DNA of 64,000 bases from Undibacterium umbellatum (GTDB taxonomy: Bacteria; Pseudomonadota; Gammaproteobacteria; Burkholderiales; Burkholderiaceae_D). The DNA lies in NCBI RefSeq assembly GCF_014284125.1, contig NZ_JACOFX010000008.1, forward strand, positions 1 through 64,000, read 5' to 3'. Shown piece after piece: positions 17,924 to 26,256 of this stretch (position 1 is its first letter; each line of letters opens with the position of its first letter). The notes under the pieces are model-generated. The model was not told where the DNA came from, did no database searches, and saw nothing but the letters and a program-made list of their open reading frames with translations. The position numbers and the translations under genes were made by a program.

Positions 17924-19363
17924 ATGACAATAACTAAAGAAAACACATACAACTATCGGGTTGTACGGCAATTTTCTGTCATGGCAGTGGTGTGGGGAAT
18001 AGTCGGCATGCTCGTGGGCGTGGTGATTGCAACTCAACTTGCCTGGCCGGAATTTCTTGGGGGGATACCCTGGCTAAGCTACGGGCGTTTGCGCCCCCTG
18101 CATACCAATGCCGTGATTTTTGCTTTTGGTGGCTGCGCCTTATTTGCGACTTCTTATTATGTCGTACAGCGTACCTCCAATGTCCGCTTGTTTTCTGATG
18201 GTCTTGCCGAATTCACTTTCTGGGGTTGGCAACTGGTCATCGTCGCGGCAGCCATTAGTTTGCCTTTAGGTTATACCCAGGGGAAGGAATATGCAGAACT
18301 GGAATGGCCTATCGACTTGCTGATCGCCGTGGTCTGGGTATCATATGCCGTGGTGTTTTTCGGTACGCTGATGAAACGCAAGGTTGAGCATATTTATGTA
18401 GCCAACTGGTTCTACGGCGCATTTATCATTGCGGTAGCTGTTTTGCATATCGTCAATAGTGCAGCCATGCCCGTGTCGTTCATGAAATCCTATTCTGCTT
18501 ATGCCGGTGTGCAGGATGCAATGGTGCAATGGTGGTATGGCCACAATGCGGTGGGCTTCTTCCTTACTGCGGGCTTCCTGGGCATGATGTATTACTTCAT
18601 TCCCAAGCAAATCGAGCGCCCGGTTTACTCTTATCGACTGTCCATCGTTCACTTCTGGGCATTGATCTTCACTTACATGTGGGCGGGTCCGCATCATTTG
18701 CATTACACCGCCTTGCCAGACTGGGCGCAATCCATAGGCATGCTGTTCTCGCTGATTTTGCTGGCGCCATCCTGGGGCGGCATGGTCAACGGTATCATGA
18801 CACTGTCTGGTGCCTGGAGTAAGTTGCGCTCTGATCCTATCCTGCGTTTCCTGATCGTGTCCCTGTCTTTCTATGGCATGTCGACCTTTGAGGGACCGAT
18901 GATGGCGATCAAGACTGTCAATGCCTTGTCTCACTACACAGACTGGACTGTAGGTCACGTTCACTCTGGCGCTCTGGGCTGGGTTGGCTTCATTACCATC
19001 GGTAGCTTGTATTACCTGATCCCGCGCCTGTTTGGTCAAACTCAAATGTATAGCAAGCGTCTCATCGAAGTGCATTTCTGGGTGGCGACAATTGGGGTTG
19101 TCTTGTACATCGCATCGATGTGGATTGCTGGTGTTATGCAAGGTCTGATGTGGCGCGCAGTCAACGAAGACGGCACGTTGACATATTCCTTCGTGGAAAG
19201 CGTGAAAGCGACTTACCCTTACTATGTCATACGTATGGCGGGTGGCTTGCTGTATCTGGGTGGCATGCTGGTCATGGCCTACAACGTCGCCAAAACGATC
19301 ATGGCTGCCAAGCCTGTCAATAATGCGATCCCGGCTTTGCCTGCTAATGCAGCACATGCATAA
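17924..19363 (+). CDS. ccoN: cbb3-type cytochrome c oxidase subunit I
   Basis: 479 aa from the ATG at 17924 ([10 protein letters not shown]). A longer frame back to 17852 only begins inside the FNR box and is rejected. Catalytic haem-copper subunit of the high-affinity cbb3 oxidase in the inner membrane, about 12 helices. Metal-ligand regions are visible: [10 protein letters not shown] (CuB His), WAGPHHLHY (His pair) and [11 protein letters not shown] (haem His). GAGTGAG precedes the start. It heads the operon ccoN-O-Q-P-G-fixH. Reduces O2 to water using electrons from CcoO/CcoP and pumps protons. Confidence 0.97.
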   Translation: MTITKENTYNYRVVRQFSVMAVVWGIVGMLVGVVIATQLAWPEFLGGIPWLSYGRLRPLHTNAVIFAFGGCALFATSYYVVQRTSNVRLFSDGLAEFTFWGWQLVIVAAAISLPLGYTQGKEYAELEWPIDLLIAVVWVSYAVVFFGTLMKRKVEHIYVANWFYGAFIIAVAVLHIVNSAAMPVSFMKSYSAYAGVQDAMVQWWYGHNAVGFFLTAGFLGMMYYFIPKQIERPVYSYRLSIVHFWALIFTYMWAGPHHLHYTALPDWAQSIGMLFSLILLAPSWGGMVNGIMTLSGAWSKLRSDPILRFLIVSLSFYGMSTFEGPMMAIKTVNALSHYTDWTVGHVHSGALGWVGFITIGSLYYLIPRLFGQTQMYSKRLIEVHFWVATIGVVLYIASMWIAGVMQGLMWRAVNEDGTLTYSFVESVKATYPYYVIRMAGGLLYLGGMLVMAYNVAKTIMAAKPVNNAIPALPANAAHA

Positions 19364-19380
19364 ATCAAAGGAGAAATTTG

Positions 19381-19998
19381 ATGCGTAAGTTTACTCATGA
19401 TCTGATTGAACGCAATGTCGGCTTGTTGCTGGTGCTGGTGATTCTGACGATCAGTGTTGGTGGTCTGGTTGAGATCGTACCCTTGTTCTTTCAAAAATCG
19501 ACGACTCAGCCAGTACAGGGAATGCTGCCGTATTCGGCACTGCAACTGGCTGGACGTGATATTTATCTAAGGGAGGGATGCTATGGTTGCCATTCGCAGA
19601 TGATACGTCCCTTCCGTGCTGAAACTGAACGTTATGGCCATTATTCCGTCGCTGGGGAATCTGTTTATGACCATCCTTTCCAGTGGGGTAGTAAGCGTAC
19701 TGGCCCGGATCTGGCGCGGGTAGGTGGTCGTTACAGTGATAGCTGGCACCGGGACCATTTGAATGATCCTCGCTCAGTGGTAGTGGAGTCGAATATGCCC
19801 GCCTACCCATGGCTGGCCAAGACTCAACTGGATGCAAATGCGATTGCTCCAAAATTGCAGGCCATGAAAACCCTGGGTGTCCCTTATACCGACGAACAAA
19901 TCAAGGCAAGCTCGGCTGAAGTGGCCAACAAAACCGAGTTGGATGCGCTGGTCGCCTATCTGCAAGTACTGGGTACTGCGATCAAGAGCAAGAATTGA
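19381..19998 (+). CDS. ccoO: cbb3 oxidase subunit II, mono-haem cytochrome c
   Basis: 205 aa from the ATG at 19381; the preceding TTG is discounted because AAAGGAGA is well placed for the ATG. One N-terminal anchor (about residues 13-36). One haem-c motif CYGCH near residue 63, followed by [15 protein letters not shown], typical of CcoO. Relays electrons from CcoP to CcoN on the periplasmic face. 17 bp after ccoN. Confidence 0.97.
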   Translation: MRKFTHDLIERNVGLLLVLVILTISVGGLVEIVPLFFQKSTTQPVQGMLPYSALQLAGRDIYLREGCYGCHSQMIRPFRAETERYGHYSVAGESVYDHPFQWGSKRTGPDLARVGGRYSDSWHRDHLNDPRSVVVESNMPAYPWLAKTQLDANAIAPKLQAMKTLGVPYTDEQIKASSAEVANKTELDALVAYLQVLGTAIKSKN

Positions 19999-20048
19999 TA
20001 AAGGAATAGCCGGGACATTAATGGCCCGGCCTTTCGGGGAGAAATGAA

Positions 20049-20195
20049 ATGAATTTCACAATAATCAGCAGCGTTGTAACGGTCGTCAGCCTCATCGTAT
20101 TCCTTGGCATTATTTACTGGGCATTCAGTGCCAGGAATAAGGAGAAATTCGAAAAAATGGCACGCTTGCCAATTGATAATGAGAATGGAAAATAG
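20049..20195 (+). CDS. ccoQ: cbb3 oxidase small subunit CcoQ
   Basis: 48 aa, shorter than most gene finders keep. Sequence MNFTIISSVVTVVSLIVFLG begins a single membrane helix, followed by IIYWAFSARNKEKFEK, the usual CcoQ tail. It has a GGGGAGA ribosome-binding site and lies between ccoO and ccoP, its invariant place. CcoQ stabilises the assembled complex. Confidence 0.92.
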   Translation: MNFTIISSVVTVVSLIVFLGIIYWAFSARNKEKFEKMARLPIDNENGK

Positions 20196-20197
20196 CC

Positions 20198-21199
20198 ATG
20201 GCAGACTTTTTTAATGAATGGTGGAGTACCGGTATCGCCATCGTCACGGCCTTGTCCATGCTGGCCTGTGTTTTACTGTTATGGTCACAATCCAAGGTCA
20301 AGGTTAAGGTAGGAAGTGATGGCAAGCCTTTGCCAGCAGAAACTACAGGCCATGTCTGGGATGGTGACTTGATGGAGCAAAACAATCCCCTGCCCAAATG
20401 GTGGATGTGGTTGTTTTATCTGACAGTGGTATATAGCGTGGGCTATCTTGTGGTTTATCCTGGCTTTGGCAAGTGGCAGGGTACTTTTGGCTGGAGCCAA
20501 CAGGGAGCCTATGAAAAAGAAATGAAGGATGGCGAGGCGCAGTATGGTCCCATCTTTAACAAGTACCTGGCCATGGATGTCAAGGCAGTTGCCATGGATG
20601 CGCAAGCACGGGACATTGGTCAGCGTCTGTTCCTCAATACCTGTGCCCAATGTCATGGCTCAGATGCGCAAGGCGGCAAGGGTTATCCGAATCTGGCGGA
20701 TAATGACTGGCTGTATGGCGGTGATCCACAAACAATCTTGACCACCATACGAGAAGGTCGCCACGGTCAGATGCCACCTATGGGTGCAGCGCTGGGTACG
20801 GATGATGACGTCAGGAACGTTTCCAATTATGTGCTGAGCTTGTCGAATTCTGCCCATGATCCTATCAAGGCTGCTTTGGGTAAATCTAAATTTGCTGCCT
20901 GTGCTGCTTGCCATGGTGGTGAAGGCAAGGGCAATCAGGCGCTGGGTGCGCCGAATCTGACAGATAAAGTCTGGCTGTATGGAGGTGGTATCGACAGCGT
21001 CATGGAAACCATCAACAAGGGTCGCAGTAATCAGATGCCAGCGCACAAAGGTATCTTGACCGAAGGCAAAGTACATTTGCTGGCAGCTTATGTCTGGGGT
21101 TTGTCGAACAACTCTGCCTCAGCCCAGATCAGTGATGCAGATGCTGGCGCGGTCAAGCAAATTGCTGCGACTGCATCTGAAGCAGCGGCAAGCAAGTAA
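20198..21199 (+). CDS. ccoP: cbb3 oxidase subunit III, di-haem cytochrome c
   Basis: 333 aa. Two N-terminal membrane helices (about 10-30 and 66-90), then two c-type domains with haem motifs CAQCH (near 149) and CAACH (near 235). Accepts electrons from soluble or membrane cytochromes and passes them to CcoO. Starts 2 bp after the ccoQ stop. The Ala/Asp-rich C-terminal extension after about residue 305 is not part of the haem domain. Confidence 0.97.
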   Translation: MADFFNEWWSTGIAIVTALSMLACVLLLWSQSKVKVKVGSDGKPLPAETTGHVWDGDLMEQNNPLPKWWMWLFYLTVVYSVGYLVVYPGFGKWQGTFGWSQQGAYEKEMKDGEAQYGPIFNKYLAMDVKAVAMDAQARDIGQRLFLNTCAQCHGSDAQGGKGYPNLADNDWLYGGDPQTILTTIREGRHGQMPPMGAALGTDDDVRNVSNYVLSLSNSAHDPIKAALGKSKFAACAACHGGEGKGNQALGAPNLTDKVWLYGGGIDSVMETINKGRSNQMPAHKGILTEGKVHLLAAYVWGLSNNSASAQISDADAGAVKQIAATASEAAASK

Positions 21200-21242
21200 T
21201 TGTTGATATCAACAGCAGCGTTAATCAACAATAAGGACGAGC

Positions 21243-21299
21243 ATGATCATACAGCACGCCCCACCCGCGTTGAATAACGCTGCTTTTTTGCCTTACTAA
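21243..21299 (+). CDS. Possible 18-aa small protein between ccoP and ccoG
   Basis: ATG at 21243, stop TAA at 21297-21299, peptide MIIQHAPPALNNAAFLPY. An AAGGACGAGC sequence stands at good spacing before the ATG, better than that of several neighbours. No membrane segment; no family recognised. It could be a real microprotein, a leader peptide influencing ccoG translation, or chance. Confidence 0.3.
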   Translation: MIIQHAPPALNNAAFLPY

Positions 21300-21315
21300 G
21301 AAGAACAGAATCAAG

Positions 21316-22728
21316 ATGAAGCACATACCCATCATCCCGGTGCCGATAGAAGAAGCTGAATTGGCGCTTTTTGAAGAACGCAGGAAGATTTATCCGCGTA
21401 CACAAACAGGCTGGTTTTCTTCCTGGCGCTGGGTATTGGTATTTTTTACGCAGGCGTTATTTTATGGTACAGCCTGGCTGAACTGGAATGACAGACAAGC
21501 GGTATTGTTTGATCTGGTAGCTCGCAAATTTTATATTTTTGGCCTGGTTTTGTGGCCGCAAGACTTTATTTATCTGGCTGTCTTGCTGGTGATCTCGGCC
21601 TTGAGTCTGTTCTTGTTCACTGCCATCGCTGGCAGATTATTCTGCGGGTACGCTTGCCCGCAAACTGTCTACACCGAGATTTTTTTGTGGATAGAAGCCA
21701 AGGTCGAGGGTGAGCGCAATGCCCGGATCAAGCTGGACGCTTCGCCCATGTCGACGCGAAAATTCTCACTCAAATTCCTCAAGCATTTCATCTGGATTAC
21801 TCTGGCTCTTTGGACTGGTTTCACCTTTGTAGGTTACTTCACGCCTATCCGTGAACTGGCGATCGCTGTTGGTGATTTTACACTGGGTCCCTGGGAAACA
21901 TTCTGGTTCCTGTTCTATGGCTTTGCCACTTATGGCAATGCCGGCTGGATGCGCGAGCAGGTTTGCAAATACATGTGTCCTTATGCGCGTTTTCAGAGTG
22001 CCATGTTCGACAAGGACACGCTGATTGTTACTTATGATACTGCGCGAGGTGATCCACGCGGATCCAGGAACAAGAAGGTTGATTACAAGTCCCAGGGTAT
22101 GGGGGATTGTGTCGATTGCGGGATTTGTGTCCAGGTCTGTCCTACCGGCATCGACATCCGCGAAGGTTTGCAGTATGAATGTATTGCATGTGGTGCCTGT
22201 ATCGACGGCTGTGATCAGGTCATGGACAAGATGGGTTATGAGCGCGGCCTGATACGCTATACCACAGAGCATGCGCTGACACGCAAACTGGATGACAAAG
22301 CCATGTGGAAGCGCGTATTCCGCATGCGCACGCTCATCTATGGTGGCTTGCTAGGCTTGATCATTTTACTGGCGGCCGTCTCTCTGGCCCTGCATACGCC
22401 CTTGAAGGTGGATGTCCTCAAGGATAGAAGCATGCCAAAAATCACAGAAACTGGCGCGATTGAGAATGTCTACCGCCTGCAAGTGATGAATACCCAGGAA
22501 TCAGCACGCCACTATAGTGTCGAAGTGCATGGCGCGGCTGGTGCGGTTATCGTCAATTCTGCTACTCTTGAAGTTGATTCTGCCAGCACTAAAGCATTCC
22601 CGGTCAGGGTACGGGTGCCTGCCAAAGCGTTGGCAACGGGCTCTAACCGCATACGTTTTGTAATCAAGGATCTGGACTCGCCAGAAGTGACGGTGACTGA
22701 GAAAGCCGTATTTATCGTTCCGCGATAG
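21316..22728 (+). CDS. ccoG: cbb3 oxidase assembly ferredoxin-like membrane protein CcoG
   Basis: 470 aa. CcoG/FixG/RdxA reduces copper for cbb3 assembly. Membrane helices lie near 35-55, 80-105, 155-180 and 335-360. NapH-like cysteine motifs FCGYACPQ and MCPYARFQ are followed by two 4Fe-4S clusters in CVDCGICVQVCP and CIACGACIDGCD. The C-terminal 115 residues form the periplasmic FixG Ig-like domain. It lies in the ccoNOQP operon and precedes fixH by 8 bp. Confidence 0.96.
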   Translation: MKHIPIIPVPIEEAELALFEERRKIYPRTQTGWFSSWRWVLVFFTQALFYGTAWLNWNDRQAVLFDLVARKFYIFGLVLWPQDFIYLAVLLVISALSLFLFTAIAGRLFCGYACPQTVYTEIFLWIEAKVEGERNARIKLDASPMSTRKFSLKFLKHFIWITLALWTGFTFVGYFTPIRELAIAVGDFTLGPWETFWFLFYGFATYGNAGWMREQVCKYMCPYARFQSAMFDKDTLIVTYDTARGDPRGSRNKKVDYKSQGMGDCVDCGICVQVCPTGIDIREGLQYECIACGACIDGCDQVMDKMGYERGLIRYTTEHALTRKLDDKAMWKRVFRMRTLIYGGLLGLIILLAAVSLALHTPLKVDVLKDRSMPKITETGAIENVYRLQVMNTQESARHYSVEVHGAAGAVIVNSATLEVDSASTKAFPVRVRVPAKALATGSNRIRFVIKDLDSPEVTVTEKAVFIVPR

Positions 22729-22736
22729 GAGAAAAA

Positions 22737-23282
22737 ATGGAAGCCAGTTTGATGCCCCCAAAATCCAGGCGCGATACCTGGTACAGAGAACCATGGTTGC
22801 TGCTGGTTGCTGGCGGCCCTGCATTCGTGGTGTGTGCAAGTATTTATACCGGCTACATCGCCATGCATGGTGCTGACAAAGTCGTGGCCGAGGACTATTA
22901 CAAGCAAGGCTTGATGATCAATAAAGATATACAGCGTGATGCCAAGGCCAGGGAACTACAACTGAACGCCTATATCAATGCCGACCTTACCAATAGCAAG
23001 GTAAGACTGCAACTGAGTGGTAAAGGTAATTTGCCTGAAACCATACAGCTCAGCCTGGCCAATGCAGCAAAAGGAAGCAATTCGGTCAGCGAAGTCATAC
23101 GCCGCTTACCTCTGAAGCAGACAGCGCCCGGGCATTATGAAGGTGAGTTAAAACTGATGCCAAAGGTCGGCGAAGACACTGTTAAGCTGTTTCATATCAA
23201 ACTGGAGACTACCGACTGGCGCCTGACTGGTGACTGGTTTGATCCAGGACAAAAACCAGTACAACTGAATGCAGCAAAATGA
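22737..23282 (+). CDS. FixH-family (CcoH-like) cbb3 assembly protein
   Basis: 181 aa. One N-terminal membrane helix (about residues 22-42), then the conserved VAEDYYKQGLMINKDIQRD segment and a periplasmic domain of about 130 residues. FixH/CcoH is needed for stable cbb3 assembly. An AGGAG site precedes the ATG. Position after ccoG is as in fixGH operons. Confidence 0.9.
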   Translation: MEASLMPPKSRRDTWYREPWLLLVAGGPAFVVCASIYTGYIAMHGADKVVAEDYYKQGLMINKDIQRDAKARELQLNAYINADLTNSKVRLQLSGKGNLPETIQLSLANAAKGSNSVSEVIRRLPLKQTAPGHYEGELKLMPKVGEDTVKLFHIKLETTDWRLTGDWFDPGQKPVQLNAAK

Positions 23283-23340
23283 GGCCTATCCCTGAATTTT
23301 GCTGACCGAAGGCTGGATAATCACTAGAAGGGGACAGGAT

Positions 23341-23598
23341 TTGGAACATAGCACTATCACACCACGCAAACCACAGTTACGTTCGATGTTAATGATCGTT
23401 TTGTGGCCAGCTTTTTTGATGGCTTGTGCGGCAACAGGCTTGTTCTTCAGTATGGTTGATCCGATGGAGTTGATTGTCTTGGATCGGCGCCTGCAAATGC
23501 ATGAAACTGGTGCATACACAGTAGGCTTTTTTGCCTTCTGGTTGCTGGGAATTCTGTCTAGTGGTTTGACGGCTTTGCTTGTGCAAAAAGCACACTAG
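23341..23598 (+). CDS. Small two-helix membrane protein of the cbb3-hemN operon
   Basis: 85 aa from a TTG at 23341, chosen because AAGGGGAC precedes it; the frame could extend to a TTG at 23299. Two hydrophobic helices (about residues 17-39 and 56-79) are joined by a short charged loop with LDRRLQMHETGAY. No family recognised. Located between fixH and hemN, both about oxidase assembly or haem supply, so an accessory role there is a guess from position. Confidence 0.65.
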   Translation: MEHSTITPRKPQLRSMLMIVLWPAFLMACAATGLFFSMVDPMELIVLDRRLQMHETGAYTVGFFAFWLLGILSSGLTALLVQKAH

Positions 23599-23615
23599 AA
23601 ATAGAGAACCGCATC

Positions 23616-25019
23616 ATGAACATGAACGAGCCGGCTGCATTTCCAGCGATAGAAATCCCGGAAGACCTGATACGCCGTTTTGATAGCCTGGGGCCTCGGT
23701 ACACTTCCTATCCAACGGCAGACAGGTTTGCGGTGGACTTTACTGCTGAATCTTATATGCAGTATCTAAAAGAGCGTAGCCTGCTCGTCAATAAGCCTCC
23801 ATTGTCGCTGTACATACATATCCCGTTTTGTGCTTCACTTTGTTATTACTGTGCCTGCAATAAGGTCATTACCAAGGATCATGGCCGCTCAGCCAAGTAT
23901 CTGGAGTATCTGGCCAAGGAACTGAAGCTGGTGGTTGAGCACTTGCATGTGCGTGAAACGTTAAGTCAGTTGCATCTTGGTGGCGGTACGCCAACCTTTC
24001 TTAGTCATGCCGAGTTGCGCCAGTTGATGCACGTGCTGCGCGAGCATTTTGACTTTGCCGATGATGCGGAAATATCGATAGAGATCGATCCGCGCACAGT
24101 CACCACTGAGACTTTGCAATTATTGGCTGAGCTGGGTTTCAATCGCACCAGTCTGGGAGTGCAAGACTTTAATGCCGATGTGCAAAAAGCTGTGCACCGC
24201 ATACAGCCTTACGAAATGGTGGCGCAGACCGTGGCAGATAGTCGCGCCTGTGGTTTTCAATCGATTAATTTCGACTTGATCTATGGCTTGCCCAAACAAA
24301 ATCTGGAGAGTTTTTCGCAAACTCTGGATCAGGTAATCGCGCTGTCACCAGCCCGCATTGCCTTGTATAACTACGCCCATTTACCCACGCGCTTCAAGCC
24401 GCAGCGTCGTATTGCCGAAGCAGATTTGCCATCGGCTGAACAGCGCCTGCAGATTTTCCTGATGTCGATAAAACGCTTGCTGGCAGAAGGTTATGTTTAC
24501 ATAGGCCTTGATCATTTTGCCAAACCGGATGATAGCCTCGCACGGGCGACGCTGGATGGCAGCCTGCACAGGAATTTTCAGGGTTATACCACGCGAGCAG
24601 ATTGTGACCTGATTGCGCTGGGTTTATCAGCAATAGGCAAGATTGGGGCTTCTTATGGGCAAAATCTGCGTACCCTTGATGAGTACTATGCCTGTCTCGA
24701 TCAAGGAAAACTGCCTGTTGAAAAAGGATATCACCTTGATGCAGATGATATCTTGCGCCGGCAAGTCATCATGAGCCTGATGTGCAGCAACACGCTCAAT
24801 TTCAAATTTCTGGAAATGCAGTACGGCATTTCCTTTCATGATTACTTTGCTGCGGAATTGCTGAAGTTGCAGGACTATGCGAAAGAAGGTTTGCTGGTCA
24901 TTGATGACAACAGCATCAGTATTCCAGCCAGGGGGCGTTTATTTGTGCGCGCGTTGGCCATGGTATTTGACCGCTATCTGGGGCAGCAATCAGGTGCCAG
25001 ATATTCCAAGTTGATTTGA
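23616..25019 (+). CDS. hemN: Oxygen-independent coproporphyrinogen III oxidase
   Basis: 467 aa. Radical-SAM enzyme converting coproporphyrinogen III to protoporphyrinogen IX without oxygen. The motif YIHIPFCASLCYYCAC supplies C72, C76, C79 for the 4Fe-4S cluster plus C81, the HemN CX3CX2CXC pattern. GGGTP near residue 128 is the second SAM-binding motif. Its place in the cbb3 operon fits haem production at low oxygen. The ribosome-binding site is weak. The stop is 1 bp before the next start. Confidence 0.96.
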   Translation: MNMNEPAAFPAIEIPEDLIRRFDSLGPRYTSYPTADRFAVDFTAESYMQYLKERSLLVNKPPLSLYIHIPFCASLCYYCACNKVITKDHGRSAKYLEYLAKELKLVVEHLHVRETLSQLHLGGGTPTFLSHAELRQLMHVLREHFDFADDAEISIEIDPRTVTTETLQLLAELGFNRTSLGVQDFNADVQKAVHRIQPYEMVAQTVADSRACGFQSINFDLIYGLPKQNLESFSQTLDQVIALSPARIALYNYAHLPTRFKPQRRIAEADLPSAEQRLQIFLMSIKRLLAEGYVYIGLDHFAKPDDSLARATLDGSLHRNFQGYTTRADCDLIALGLSAIGKIGASYGQNLRTLDEYYACLDQGKLPVEKGYHLDADDILRRQVIMSLMCSNTLNFKFLEMQYGISFHDYFAAELLKLQDYAKEGLLVIDDNSISIPARGRLFVRALAMVFDRYLGQQSGARYSKLI

Positions 25020-25020
25020 T

Positions 25021-25806
25021 ATGCTGACCCTGCCTTTGGTGTTTGCCGCGATGACCGCTGGCGCCATAGGCGGCGTTCACTGCGTTGGCATGTGCGGTGG
25101 TATTTCCATGCTGTTGACACAGGCGGGGCAGAAGACCGGTAAACCAGCAGCATCGGTCAGCAAAGTTATTCCCATTACCGTGGCGGCTGAGAGCAGGCAA
25201 GTTGGTGCTACCGACAGTCTGCATGCGAGGGTGTTGTACCAAAGCCTGTTGCAAAGCGGGCGTATTTTTACCTATGTAATCGCCGGTGCAATACTCGGCG
25301 GGCTGGGTGCTGCCGGCATGTGGTTTAAACCTTATCTCCCTGTCCAGCAAATCCTGTTTGTAATCGGTAACTTGATGTTGATATTGCTCGCCTTGCGCAT
25401 ATCAGGCCTGTTGCCACGCCTGCCGTTTCTGCAAAATGTTTGGGCAAATTTGCATGCTCGTATGAGCAGGAAATTGCCATCATTGCAGCAAGCAGCAAAA
25501 TATCCTTTTCTTTTGGGGATGAGCTGGGGCTGCCTGCCATGCGGACTCTTGTATGGCGTTGCCCCGTTTGCTCTTTTGTCTGGTGATGCCTGGTCTGGCG
25601 GTCTGCTGATGCTGATCTTTGGCTTGTTTGCGCTACCGCATTTATTACTGACGCAGGCGATCATGCAGCAGGCGCACAATAAGAGCATCATGTGTGGATT
25701 GCGTTATCTGGCGGCAGCGATTTTGATGGGGATAGGTGCTATGGGTTTGTGGTATTTTGATATGAAGGATATGCCATCCTTCTTGTGCCTGGTGCCAGCT
25801 GCTTGA
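25021..25806 (+). CDS. TauE/SafE (COG2836)-like membrane protein linked to cbb3 operons
   Basis: 261 aa polytopic membrane protein with about six helices. The N-terminal GGVHCVGMCGG carries the paired Cys and His typical of this family, often annotated as sulfite exporter TauE/SafE or as a cytochrome biogenesis protein. A second Cys pair WGCLPCGLLYG lies near residue 170. Starts 1 bp after hemN, so co-translated. Members near cbb3 genes are thought to help copper delivery or oxidase maturation; this is family knowledge, not shown here. Confidence 0.8.
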   Translation: MLTLPLVFAAMTAGAIGGVHCVGMCGGISMLLTQAGQKTGKPAASVSKVIPITVAAESRQVGATDSLHARVLYQSLLQSGRIFTYVIAGAILGGLGAAGMWFKPYLPVQQILFVIGNLMLILLALRISGLLPRLPFLQNVWANLHARMSRKLPSLQQAAKYPFLLGMSWGCLPCGLLYGVAPFALLSGDAWSGGLLMLIFGLFALPHLLLTQAIMQQAHNKSIMCGLRYLAAAILMGIGAMGLWYFDMKDMPSFLCLVPAA

Positions 25807-25820
25807 GCGGCAGACAATCT

Positions 25821-26144
25821 TCAAGCCTTGATGTCGATGAGCGTTCCCAGTATCTCATCTGCTGTTTTGACGACCTTGGCTGACAAGTCAAAACCAAGCT
25901 TGAATTGTATGGATTGTACAATTTCATTCGCCAGGTCAGTGCCACTCAATTCTTGAGATGCCAGGCTACTTCCCTCTTTGCTAATGTTGGCAGTGACACC
26001 ACCTGCAGCTTGTTCCTGGAAGCTGGTTTGCTGGGGAATAAAGCCAGAGGTGCTGGCATTCGCAACATTGTGACCAGAGCTGTCTAGCGCACGGCTAAAA
26101 GCCTTGAGCCCGGACAGACCACTATTGAGTGCTGATACCGACAT
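25821..26144 (-). CDS. Short flagellar basal-body-rod-like protein, orphan
   Basis: 107 aa from the ATG at 26144 (GGAG upstream). A longer frame to 26186 lacks support. The N-terminus MSVSALNSGLSGLKAFSRAL followed by HNVANASTSGF is the flagellar rod N-terminal motif. The C-terminus VVKTADEILGTLIDIKA is the Flg_bbr_C motif. The middle is very short, so the two coiled-coil tails are almost directly joined. No other flagellar gene is near. It is convergent with the 25021 gene. Confidence 0.75.
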   Translation of the reverse strand: MSVSALNSGLSGLKAFSRALDSSGHNVANASTSGFIPQQTSFQEQAAGGVTANISKEGSSLASQELSGTDLANEIVQSIQFKLGFDLSAKVVKTADEILGTLIDIKA

Positions 26145-26256
26145 GAATACTCCAGTTACTATGCAATCCGAGGTAGTTTTATGCAAGCTTATACTGGAAT
26201 GGACAAGTTTGCACAGCTAATCAAATTGCTTGTTTAATTTGCATGATTTATTTGAT

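Noticed and set aside
18341..19357. 338-codon minus-strand frame inside ccoN
   Set aside because: It lies wholly within a clear oxidase gene, is His/Arg/Gln-rich and has no ribosome-binding site; a shadow of the real frame.
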